DNA from: Patescibacteria group bacterium
Lineage (GTDB): Bacteria > Patescibacteriota > Minisyncoccia > Portnoybacterales > GWB1-42-6
DNA: 7,873 bases
Reading direction: 5' to 3'
Assembly (NCBI GenBank): GCA_018818145.1
Contig: JAHIST010000094.1
Coordinates: 1-7,873 of the forward strand
The translations under genes were made by a program, and so were the position numbers. The first letter of the stretch is position 1. The number at the start of each line of letters is the position of its first letter. This document shows, in pieces, positions 1 to 5,920 of the stretch. Below the pieces are notes generated by a model. The model saw only the letters and a program-made list of their open reading frames with translations. It was not told the DNA's origin and searched no databases.

Positions 1-285
1 CAGAAGGTAGCAAGTCAGGATGGAAACCACCGTGCCGATAATCGTGGGGAAAAAAGGAGCCCTCGGTAAAAGCAGGAGACAGATTATGACAGGGACTATC
101 GCGCCGCCGATGTTAACGGCCAGAGTCATATGCTCGGAAGGCGGTGGCTGGTAAAGATACGGCCGGAAAATATCAAATCCCGGCTGAACGACAAACGGTC
201 TTGCCGGAATTGAGCTCTTAACGATTGGAATGTTGATGAGCGAACCGACCAGCGAAGCCAAAAAGAGGAAGAAAGCAATGGTTTC
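1..285 (-). pseudogene. DUF1614 family membrane protein, 5'-truncated, runs off the left edge
   Basis: The minus strand is open from 285 to the window edge (95 codons) and reads as a hydrophobic protein. It carries the hallmarks I associate with DUF1614: a segment SLVGSLINIP (about 255-226), then a polar loop rich in Pro and Tyr, then AVNIGGAIVPVIICLLL (about 120-70) and another hydrophobic stretch. Family members normally have about 40 more hydrophobic N-terminal residues before the GS-x-INIP segment. Here the frame is closed by TGA at 288-286, no ATG or GTG precedes the conserved part, and a TTG at 261-259 has no ribosome binding site. None of the other minus-strand frames upstream looks like the missing part. 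The break falls within a few bases of the start of the divergent gene at 278. I infer a gene remnant left by a rearrangement. A very short functional form starting at the TTG, or an assembly join, is possible. The function of DUF1614 is unknown beyond being a membrane protein. Confidence 0.65.
264..269 (+). promoter_or_regulatory. Ribosome binding site that sets the start at 278
   Basis: AGAGGA lies 8 nt before the ATG at 278. It supports that start over the ATG at 230, which would add 16 charged residues (SEPTSEAKKRKK-like) in front of a normal signal segment. The site sits inside the antisense of the truncated DUF1614 codons. I saw no convincing promoter further upstream. Confidence 0.6.
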
Positions 286-3200
286 TCAATTTAAAAAGCT
301 GATTATTTTTTTGATTTTGGGAGTAGTGATTTTGGGCTCGGCGAGGTTCATCAGCCGAGTTTTTTCTTATGACACGAATGTGGCGCATCCATTTTTAACA
401 GAAGCCATTACTAATCTTTATAACAAAAACTTCGATCCCAAATTGTCGAACGAACAAGTTAATTGGCTTAAGCGGGGAAGCATAGAAGAAGATACCCCTT
501 TGCGCTGGATGAATCATTTTTATGAACCGAATTCTGGTAATGGGCTGCCAGGCTATCTTTCTTCTAAAGATTGGTCCCAGAGTCCGTTTTTTCAGTCCAT
601 AGAATTTGGCGGCGATCAGACTTGGCAGAAAGCAATTAATTCTTATGTCAAAGGAGACAATCAAGGCGCCTTTTTTGCTTTAGGTCATATTTTGCATCTG
701 CTGGAAGATGGGACTGTGCCAGCACACACAAGATTAGATACCCATATATTTGGAGATCCTTATGAGAATTGGGTAAAGAATAATATTGGTTCAAATATAA
801 ACTTCGAAACAAAACCGGTAATTATAAATAGCATTGACGATGCCTTCGACAATTTAGCAAAATTTTCAAATAAGAATTTCTTAAGTAAAGATACAATAGA
901 ACCGAAGGATTTTATCAATAAAAATTTAGTTGAAAGAATAGAAGGTAATATTAGTTATGAATGTTTCGAAGAAATAATAGATGGAAAGAAAATATGTTTA
1001 GTAATATACAAAAAATCTAAATTAGGGAAAGAGGAGTATTTGTTAGATTTTTCTGATACCATATCCGTCCACTCCGACTACTACTCTCTCCTTGCCCCTA
1101 AAGCCATTTCTTACGGCGCGGGAGTGATTGAATTATTTTTTAAGGAAGCGGAAAAACGAAAGGCGGAATTGGAAGCGCAGAAAAAAGCGGAGGAGCAAAA
1201 AAGCTGGTGGCAGAAATTAATAGACGGCGTTAAGTCAATTAATATTTTTTCCAGTATTTCCGGTCCGATTGTTTCTAAAAATCCTGCTTCGCCGGAGCCC
1301 GCCGAATCCATTTATCCCTCGGCTTCAAGCGCGGCAACTCCGCTAATTCAAACCCTCGCGCCATTGCCGCGAGTTGTTTTGCCGGAAAACAAGGTGATAG
1401 CGCGTCAGGGCGAAACCGGAAGCGGTCAAATTATTGAACAAGTTTTGCCCCAAGACCAGCAAATACCTTCGGAAATTACTGAAAATAAATTACCGCAAGA
1501 CGCTGTTTTGCCAAGTCCAAGCACGAGCCCCAGCCCAGCCCCAAGCGCCAGTCCCGGCCCTTCGCCGGTCGCGACAACAACTTCACCGTCTTTTGGAGGA
1601 AGCGGCGGTTTGCCCCAAGAGGAAGAAGAGGCAACAGAGCAGACATCAACCAGTACTCCGCCAGCCGCGCCAGAAATTTCAATTTCGCTTGTCGGCTACA
1701 GCCTTTTTGCCAGAAGTTTTTTTGTCACCTGGCAAAGTTCCTCAAGCGATGTTTTGTTTAATGTTCAGCAAAAGCAGGATTTAGGCGATTGGCAGGAATG
1801 GATAAGCGCCACTACCAGCACCAGCGCTCTTTTTGTTGTGCCGCAAGATTTAACCGATTATTATTTTAGAGCGCAGGCGAGCGATACCAACAACGCTACC
1901 AGCACTTGGGCGGAGATATTCGCGCCGATAAATTTTTATCCGGTGGTGATTAATGAAATTGCTTGGGCAGGGACCGAAGCATCTTCGCAGGACGAGTGGG
2001 TAGAGTTTTTTAATCGGACGCCCTTTGATATTGATATGTCTGGCTGGCGGCTTGTTTCGTCCGATAACAAGCCGAATATCGTTTTTTCAACGCCTACCCG
2101 ATTCTCAACATTTATTTACACAGACAGCTTTTATCTGATAGAACGCACAAACAGCAGTACGACTTCTGAGAAAGAAGATTGGGCCGGCAGTTTTGGGAGC
2201 GGTTCCGGCATGGGGCTTGGCAATAATCCTAACTGCGAAATTTTATCGCTTTATGACAGTTATGAGAATTTAATTGACAGAACGTTTTGTCTGGTAAATG
2301 GAAATTGGCCCGCTGGCGCGGCAAGCCCAAATTATCAATCAATGGAACGGGTTAATCCGCATTTGTCAGCAGATATTCCGGGTAACTGGCAGTCAAATAG
2401 CACTACGACGCGCAACGGCCTTGACTCCAAAGGCCAGCCCATCAACGGCACGCCCAAAGCGCAAAACAGCGTTTTTGATTTGAATTTTTTCTATCTTTAT
2501 CCGGCGCAAAATACAACCGCTACTTCAACACTTCTTAACTGGACGCAAAGTTCTTTGCCGAATTTAAAAGAATACAGAATCGCGCGTTCTTTTGATTTGG
2601 CGTCAAGCACGCCGGAAATTATTGCCAAGGTCACGGACAACACCTTTTTTGACGGAACATTGGAATCGGAAACAGAATATTATTACAAAATTTTGGCGTG
2701 CGACAGTTCCGACAATTGCGTTGCCAGCAACAGCATTTCAACTACCACTCCGGAATTCCCGTTTGTCTGGGCCGAACCGCAGATAATTTCCGGGAATTTG
2801 ACATCATCTGCGGCTGAATTTTCGCCAGATATTGTTTTAGCCAATAACGGTCTGCCGGTAGTTATCTGGTATAGCGCAACAAGCACGGACGCGCGCTATA
2901 TAAAAGTTTCCCAAAAAGATCAAAACAATAATTGGAGCGAACAGGTAGTCGTCTCGGCTGGTTTTATGCCGCACGGATATCCGCCGCAAATTCTTAGGGG
3001 CGCAGATTTTTTTGAAGTTCTTTATACCGGGGAGCCGCCGGCTCTCACCTGGAGACCGCCGATTTTTGATATTTTTGATGTTCGCGCCAGCGCCAGTGCC
3101 TGGAGCGAGCCGCGGCAAATTTCCGACAGCGGCTATGTTAATCTTTCGCCGTCCGGGGTAATAGATAATTTGGGCATCACCCATATTGTCTGGCAGGGAA

Positions 3201-3880
3201 GAAGCACCACAACACACGAAAATTTCATCTTTTACCTTTCAATAGATGCCAGCGGCGCGCTCCTGGGCGAAGCCATAAAAATTGCCAGTTCCTCTGACGG
3301 CTTTTTGCCAAACATTGTTTTAGATTCACAAAATCGGCTGCACGCTTTTTGGTATTATTGCCCTTCGGTCTCTCTTTGCAGTATTTATTATTCCTATAAC
3401 AATCAAGACGGGGCCGGGTGGAAAGAGGGGCGCGGGATTTTTGATACCGGTCTTTCGTCATCATCAGCTCTTTCTGGTAAGCCAGAAGTTTTAATTAATA
3501 CGGATGGCAGCTTTTTTATTGCCTGGGATCAAAAAGTGTATGAAATTTCGGCAATTAGATTTGACGGAGCGACAACGACCAACGAAAAAATATTTAAACA
3601 AGAGTATAAAATATTAAACGCGCCCAATTTAGTTTTTAACAATAAGGGAAAGCCGTATTTGCTGTGGGCCGGCTGGAACGATTCGGGGGTAGGCTTTGGC
3701 CTGTATTTCACATCTTTGAATTCTAAAAATGAGTGGCGGTCGATTAAAAAAGTTTTTGAGTCAATGGAAGTAATAAGATTGCCGCGAGTGGCGGTGGCCT
3801 CTGACAATACAATGCACCTTGTCTGGTACGGCGGAGAGGGTGGTGATAAAATCTATTATATGTTTTCAAGCATTGAATAG
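278..3880 (+). CDS. Exported multidomain protein: zinc-dependent phospholipase C-like domain, Fn3, lamin-tail, Fn3, beta-propeller
   Basis: The protein has 1200 residues from the ATG at 278, chosen for its Shine-Dalgarno site and because it opens directly on a signal or anchor segment (KK then LIIFLILGVVILG, residues 7-21). Residues about 30-285 resemble zinc-dependent phospholipase C / P1 nuclease folds. H37 follows the signal, D72 and H80 lie in an NHFYEP motif, and H140-x3-D144-x5-H150 has the same spacing as the zinc site of clostridial alpha-toxin. H156-x3-D160 may be the last ligand pair. A charged helix (about 287-322) and a Pro/Ser/Thr-rich linker (about 326-462) follow. Next come an Fn3-like domain (about 463-551), a lamin-tail domain (about 555-732, opening VVINEIAWAG and closing GTPKAQNS), a second Fn3 (about 733-826) and a seven-repeat propeller (about 828-1200). 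The N-terminal Trp of classical phospholipases is absent, so substrate is uncertain; lipid or nucleic acid hydrolysis or surface binding are all possible. Residues about 150-260 are encoded by unusually AT-rich DNA. The gene ends in TAG and meets the opposite operon at a shared terminator. Confidence 0.85.
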   Translation: MVSQFKKLIIFLILGVVILGSARFISRVFSYDTNVAHPFLTEAITNLYNKNFDPKLSNEQVNWLKRGSIEEDTPLRWMNHFYEPNSGNGLPGYLSSKDWSQSPFFQSIEFGGDQTWQKAINSYVKGDNQGAFFALGHILHLLEDGTVPAHTRLDTHIFGDPYENWVKNNIGSNINFETKPVIINSIDDAFDNLAKFSNKNFLSKDTIEPKDFINKNLVERIEGNISYECFEEIIDGKKICLVIYKKSKLGKEEYLLDFSDTISVHSDYYSLLAPKAISYGAGVIELFFKEAEKRKAELEAQKKAEEQKSWWQKLIDGVKSINIFSSISGPIVSKNPASPEPAESIYPSASSAATPLIQTLAPLPRVVLPENKVIARQGETGSGQIIEQVLPQDQQIPSEITENKLPQDAVLPSPSTSPSPAPSASPGPSPVATTTSPSFGGSGGLPQEEEEATEQTSTSTPPAAPEISISLVGYSLFARSFFVTWQSSSSDVLFNVQQKQDLGDWQEWISATTSTSALFVVPQDLTDYYFRAQASDTNNATSTWAEIFAPINFYPVVINEIAWAGTEASSQDEWVEFFNRTPFDIDMSGWRLVSSDNKPNIVFSTPTRFSTFIYTDSFYLIERTNSSTTSEKEDWAGSFGSGSGMGLGNNPNCEILSLYDSYENLIDRTFCLVNGNWPAGAASPNYQSMERVNPHLSADIPGNWQSNSTTTRNGLDSKGQPINGTPKAQNSVFDLNFFYLYPAQNTTATSTLLNWTQSSLPNLKEYRIARSFDLASSTPEIIAKVTDNTFFDGTLESETEYYYKILACDSSDNCVASNSISTTTPEFPFVWAEPQIISGNLTSSAAEFSPDIVLANNGLPVVIWYSATSTDARYIKVSQKDQNNNWSEQVVVSAGFMPHGYPPQILRGADFFEVLYTGEPPALTWRPPIFDIFDVRASASAWSEPRQISDSGYVNLSPSGVIDNLGITHIVWQGRSTTTHENFIFYLSIDASGALLGEAIKIASSSDGFLPNIVLDSQNRLHAFWYYCPSVSLCSIYYSYNNQDGAGWKEGRGIFDTGLSSSSALSGKPEVLINTDGSFFIAWDQKVYEISAIRFDGATTTNEKIFKQEYKILNAPNLVFNNKGKPYLLWAGWNDSGVGFGLYFTSLNSKNEWRSIKKVFESMEVIRLPRVAVASDNTMHLVWYGGEGGDKIYYMFSSIE

Positions 3881-3901
3881 AGTTTTATTCCTATTCGCGT
3901 T

Positions 3902-3941
3902 GTGCAATTCTCTAATACTCCGAAGTATGGGAATATTGCAC
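3902..3941. other. Long intergenic hairpin of unknown role
   Basis: GTGCAAT (3902-3908) pairs with ATTGCAC (3935-3941). An inner 5-bp stem, ATACT (3915-3919) with AGTAT (3924-3928), closes a CCGA loop. An A-rich run follows and there is no U-tract on the plus strand, so it is not a standard terminator. It starts 21 nt after the stop of the large exported-protein gene, so it would lie in that mRNA's 3' end. It could protect the 3' end or be a short palindromic repeat. Confidence 0.5.
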
Positions 3942-3970
3942 GGAAAATAAAAAAATAGGGTGGGGAATAG

Positions 3971-4020
3971 ATAAAAAAACAGGCCGCGGAGGAATAATCC
4001 TCGCGGCCCTTTCTTTTTTA
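3971..4020. terminator. Bidirectional rho-independent terminator
   Basis: A GC-rich stem spans 3982-4008: GGCCGCG pairs with CGCGGCC, then after one bulged G, AGGA pairs with TCCT around an ATAA loop. It is followed on the plus strand by CTTTCTTTTTTA. It is preceded by an A-run (about 3973-3979) that becomes a U-run on the minus strand. It therefore fits both the plus-strand gene ending at 3880 and the minus-strand operon ending at 4041. Confidence 0.85.
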
Positions 4021-4040
4021 TTTATTAATTCAGGTTTGGC

Positions 4041-4271
4041 CTAAAGAACAAATTTTGGCTCTTCCACGCACAGAATGTCCCCGGCAATTTCTTCCGCCAC
4101 TTTTCGCTTGTGCTGAAAGAGCAGGCCTAGCGCGTAAAAACATATTAATCTGCTCCACTGAAACAGGCTGACTAATTTAAAAAAAGCGCTTTCCACTTCG
4201 TCTTCGCTATAAACATCCGCGAGCCGGCATATTATAGCAAAATCTTCCAACGCTGTGACCCTTTTGGCCAT
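4041..4271 (-). CDS. Small hypothetical protein (76 aa), paralog of its upstream neighbour
   Basis: I do not recognise the family. The start is the ATG at 4271, 4 nt after a near-perfect AGGAGGT. An ATG 16 codons further up would lie inside the preceding gene and has no such site. The protein is short, looks largely helical, and has no signal peptide or clear membrane span, so it is probably cytoplasmic. It resembles the 92-residue protein just upstream. T6, E9 and F11 match at identical positions (TALEDF against TPTEAF). SEDEVESAFFKLVSLF (22-37) lines up with SDADIKDIFYKLLLLF (30-45), and both end with LF, basic residues, an I-x3-I/L helix and a late EE/EG. It is the last gene of a three-gene operon, 13 nt after its paralog and directly before the terminator. 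The stop is TAG. No function can be assigned. Confidence 0.75.
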   Translation of the reverse strand: MAKRVTALEDFAIICRLADVYSEDEVESAFFKLVSLFQWSRLICFYALGLLFQHKRKVAEEIAGDILCVEEPKFVL

Positions 4272-4275
4272 AGAC

Positions 4276-4282
4276 ACCTCCT
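4276..4282 (-). promoter_or_regulatory. Strong Shine-Dalgarno that decides the start at 4271
   Basis: AGGAGGT on the minus strand lies 4 nt before the ATG at 4271. It occupies the 13-nt gap after the TAA of the preceding gene (4287-4285), so each small gene has its own strong site. Confidence 0.75.
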
Positions 4283-4284
4283 TT

Positions 4285-4563
4285 TTATGCGTTAACCATG
4301 TCTTTTTCAGTCCCTTCATAAAAGATTAATTCTGCGGAAATCATTCGGAATACCGCCGGTCGGTATTTGCAGAACAAATTTCTTTCGTACACTATTATGG
4401 CTTCTACGGTTTCATCGTCGCAAGACATAAAGAGCAATAATAATTTGTAAAAAATATCCTTAATGTCCGCATCCGAGTGAGAATTCCTTTCTTTGCTCTT
4501 AACCATTTTTTCAAACAACTTGAGCTTTCTGAAGGCCTCTGTGGGAGTGAGTGGCTGACGCAT
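4285..4563 (-). CDS. Small hypothetical protein (92 aa), paralog of the next gene
   Basis: I do not recognise the family. The ATG at 4563 follows AAAGGAGG by 8 nt, a strong ribosome binding site. The protein is mostly charged and helical: a Lys-rich helix (about 9-26), a helix with IFYKLLLLF (37-45), then a helix beginning DDETVEAIIVYE, a basic LFCKYR segment and a final helix ISAELIFYE. There is no signal peptide, and the hydrophobic runs are too short for a membrane span. Sequence order and several identical positions match the 76-residue protein downstream, so the two probably arose by duplication. This copy has about 8 extra residues before the FYKL helix and about 4 after it. It starts 26 nt after the glycosyltransferase stop and should be co-transcribed with it. 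The pairing could mean a heterodimer or an accessory to glycosylation, but that is only suggested by position. Confidence 0.75.
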   Translation of the reverse strand: MRQPLTPTEAFRKLKLFEKMVKSKERNSHSDADIKDIFYKLLLLFMSCDDETVEAIIVYERNLFCKYRPAVFRMISAELIFYEGTEKDMVNA

Positions 4564-4571
4564 TTTTTATC

Positions 4572-4579
4572 CCTCCTTT
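4572..4579 (-). promoter_or_regulatory. Strong Shine-Dalgarno for the 92-aa gene
   Basis: AAAGGAGG on the minus strand lies 8 nt before the ATG at 4563, in the 26-nt gap after the glycosyltransferase stop codon. It is much stronger than the site of the glycosyltransferase itself, so the small proteins may be made at a higher level than the enzyme. Confidence 0.7.
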
Positions 4580-4589
4580 CATCTCTATT

Positions 4590-5753
4590 TTATATATTTT
4601 TGTAAAGGGCTTCGGTTTCGCTAACCATTTTTTCCAGCGAAAATTCAGTGAGTTTTATTTGTGAATTTTGAACAAAGTGCTGGGTTAAATCATGATTGTG
4701 CAAAAGCTCGGCAATTTTTTCCGCCAGCATTTCGGGGTTGTGCGGCAAGACCAAAAAGCCATTTTTTCCATTCTCTATCATTTCCGGAATTCCGCCGACC
4801 CAAGAGGCGACAATCGGCACGCCAGCGGCCATGGCCTCCAAAATGGTGTAGGGTAGGCCCTCTTTGACCGATGGCAGGATAAAAATATCAAAAGCTTTTA
4901 GATATCTGGCGGCGTTGTCAATTTTACCGGTTAAAATAAATTTTTTCTCAAGATGGTTTTCTTTTATCATCGTTTCCAAAAGCGGGCGCTCGTCGCCCTC
5001 ACCAATAACCACAAAAATCAAATTATCTGCCAATCTATTTTTTAGAATAATTTCGGCTGCCTGGATAAAATAGGGTAGGCCCTTTTCCGGATAAAAATTG
5101 GCAATTGTGCCGATGATTTTTAAATCGGGCTTTGAACCGCGCGCGGCTTCAAAAAGCGGAGCGCTAGCACCAAATAAATTTTCGCGTGCCTCGTCTTTTG
5201 GCAAAAAATTTAAAGTTTGATAATCAAGGCCGTTGTGAACCACTGCTAATTTTTCTTCCGGCGCGGCTTTATATTTTAGCCAAAGTTTTTTGTCGTTTTG
5301 AGAAACACAGATAATTTTGTCAATAAAATGAGCGCTGAATTTTTCCAGCCAGAGATAAAGCTTTTTAACCGGCGCCGAGAAAACTGCTTCAAAAACCGCG
5401 CCGTGGACCGTATAGACTACTTTTACGCCCAGAAGTTTAGCGGCTATTGAGCCGGAAAATCCGGCTTTGGAAGAATGCAGATGAACAATATCGGGTCGCT
5501 CTTTTTTAATTAATTTAAAAATTTCTCGCAAACCCATTAAATCCGCCAGAGGATTGGTCACGCCGCGGCGCAGCCAGCGCAGTTTGACGTAGCTGACTTT
5601 TTTTTCTTCCAGCCAATTGAAAAATCCGCCGCTGCCGTCGGCGCCCACGGCCACTAGAATTTCACATTTGCCTTTCAGTCCGCAAGCCAAATCCAGCACG
5701 TTTTTCTGCGCGCCGCCAAGTTCCGATTGGGTGATAATATATAATATTTTCAT
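4590..5753 (-). CDS. GT4-type glycosyltransferase (GT-B fold)
   Basis: The protein has 387 residues, the usual length for a retaining GT-B glycosyltransferase of family GT4, which moves a sugar from a nucleotide donor to a glycan or lipid acceptor at the cytoplasmic face of the membrane. The N-terminal acceptor domain starts MKILYIITQSELGGAQKNVL with the glycine loop at 13-14. HLHSSKAGFSGSIAA (91-105) and YTVHG (114-118) are typical. The donor domain shows IGTIANFYPEKG (214-225, with K224), VVIGEGDE (248-255), and the hallmark E298-x7-E306 in EGLPYTILEAMAAG, followed by VGGIPEMIENGKNG. The start at 5753 is chosen because it opens on the first beta strand and sits about 13 nt inside a good promoter. 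An ATG 16 codons upstream would overlap that promoter. The ribosome site is weak (AAGG, 9 nt upstream). It is first in an operon with two small proteins and divergent from a nucleotide-sugar enzyme, which suggests surface glycan synthesis. The exact donor and acceptor are unknown. Confidence 0.9.
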   Translation of the reverse strand: MKILYIITQSELGGAQKNVLDLACGLKGKCEILVAVGADGSGGFFNWLEEKKVSYVKLRWLRRGVTNPLADLMGLREIFKLIKKERPDIVHLHSSKAGFSGSIAAKLLGVKVVYTVHGAVFEAVFSAPVKKLYLWLEKFSAHFIDKIICVSQNDKKLWLKYKAAPEEKLAVVHNGLDYQTLNFLPKDEARENLFGASAPLFEAARGSKPDLKIIGTIANFYPEKGLPYFIQAAEIILKNRLADNLIFVVIGEGDERPLLETMIKENHLEKKFILTGKIDNAARYLKAFDIFILPSVKEGLPYTILEAMAAGVPIVASWVGGIPEMIENGKNGFLVLPHNPEMLAEKIAELLHNHDLTQHFVQNSQIKLTEFSLEKMVSETEALYKNI

Positions 5754-5772
5754 ATATTTTAACCTTACCTTG

Positions 5773-5801
5773 ATGATAGACGAATTGTCGGCCAATTTCA
5801 A
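5773..5801 (-). promoter_or_regulatory. Sigma70-type promoter for the glycosyltransferase operon
   Basis: On the minus strand, TTGAAA (5801-5796) and TATCAT (5778-5773) are separated by exactly 17 nt. The expected start near 5766 gives a leader of only about 13 nt, with the weak AAGG ribosome site at its very 5' end. Confidence 0.7.
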
Positions 5802-5805
5802 GTTT

Positions 5806-5836
5806 ATCCCCGCACCAAATTTCTTGGTGTGGGGAT
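5806..5836. repeat. Inverted repeat between divergent promoters, candidate operator
   Basis: ATCCCCGCACCAA (5806-5818) and TTGGTGTGGGGAT (5824-5836) are inverted copies of 13 bp around a 5-nt spacer. There is one G/A difference, which would be a G-U pair in RNA. The repeat lies upstream of both -35 boxes (5 nt from the minus-strand box, 20 nt from the plus-strand box). It is therefore outside both predicted transcripts and is better placed as a protein binding site than as a leader structure. There is no U-tract after it. A terminator for read-through is less likely. Confidence 0.6.
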
Positions 5837-5856
5837 TTATCCGCGTTAAATTTTTA

Positions 5857-5886
5857 TTGACTTTTATTTGTTTTTTGTTATATGCT
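5857..5886 (+). promoter_or_regulatory. Probable sigma70-type promoter for the dehydrogenase/epimerase gene
   Basis: TTGACT (5857-5862) is followed by a T-rich spacer. The -10 is either TATATG (5879-5884, 16-nt spacer, with an upstream TG giving an extended -10) or TATGCT (5881-5886, 18-nt spacer). Transcription would start near 5892, leaving about 28 nt of leader. Confidence 0.6.
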
Positions 5887-5920
5887 GGGTTATTAATGCT
5901 TTAAGAAAACAATTGCGCAA

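Noticed and set aside
230..277. Earlier ATG in frame with the large exported protein
   Set aside because: It would add 16 charged residues before the signal segment, lies in DUF1614 antisense, and the ATG at 278 has a well-spaced AGAGGA.
286..345. TGA at 288-286 read as a sense codon (Gly code of some CPR groups) to extend DUF1614
   Set aside because: The upstream frame reads as a charged, Lys/Pro-rich stretch, not the hydrophobic N-terminus expected for DUF1614, and no other gene needs recoding.
1434..1784. Plus-strand open frame of 116 codons over the Pro/Ser-rich linker
   Set aside because: It is a shifted reading of the low-complexity linker of the exported protein; composition is Arg/Gln/Pro-rich and there is no domain or ribosome binding site.
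2837..3217. Minus-strand open frame of 126 codons opposite the propeller region
   Set aside because: The plus-strand frame has clear repeated propeller motifs; the antisense frame has no recognisable features.
4851..5081. Direct repeat TAGGGTAGGCCC at 4851-4862 and 5070-5081
   Set aside because: Both copies encode Gly-Leu-Pro-Tyr in the glycosyltransferase (EGLPY and KGLPY); this is coincident codon use, not a mobile or regulatory repeat.
5617..5904. Plus-strand open frame crossing the divergent control region
   Set aside because: It covers glycosyltransferase antisense and both promoters, with no ribosome binding site and no conserved features.
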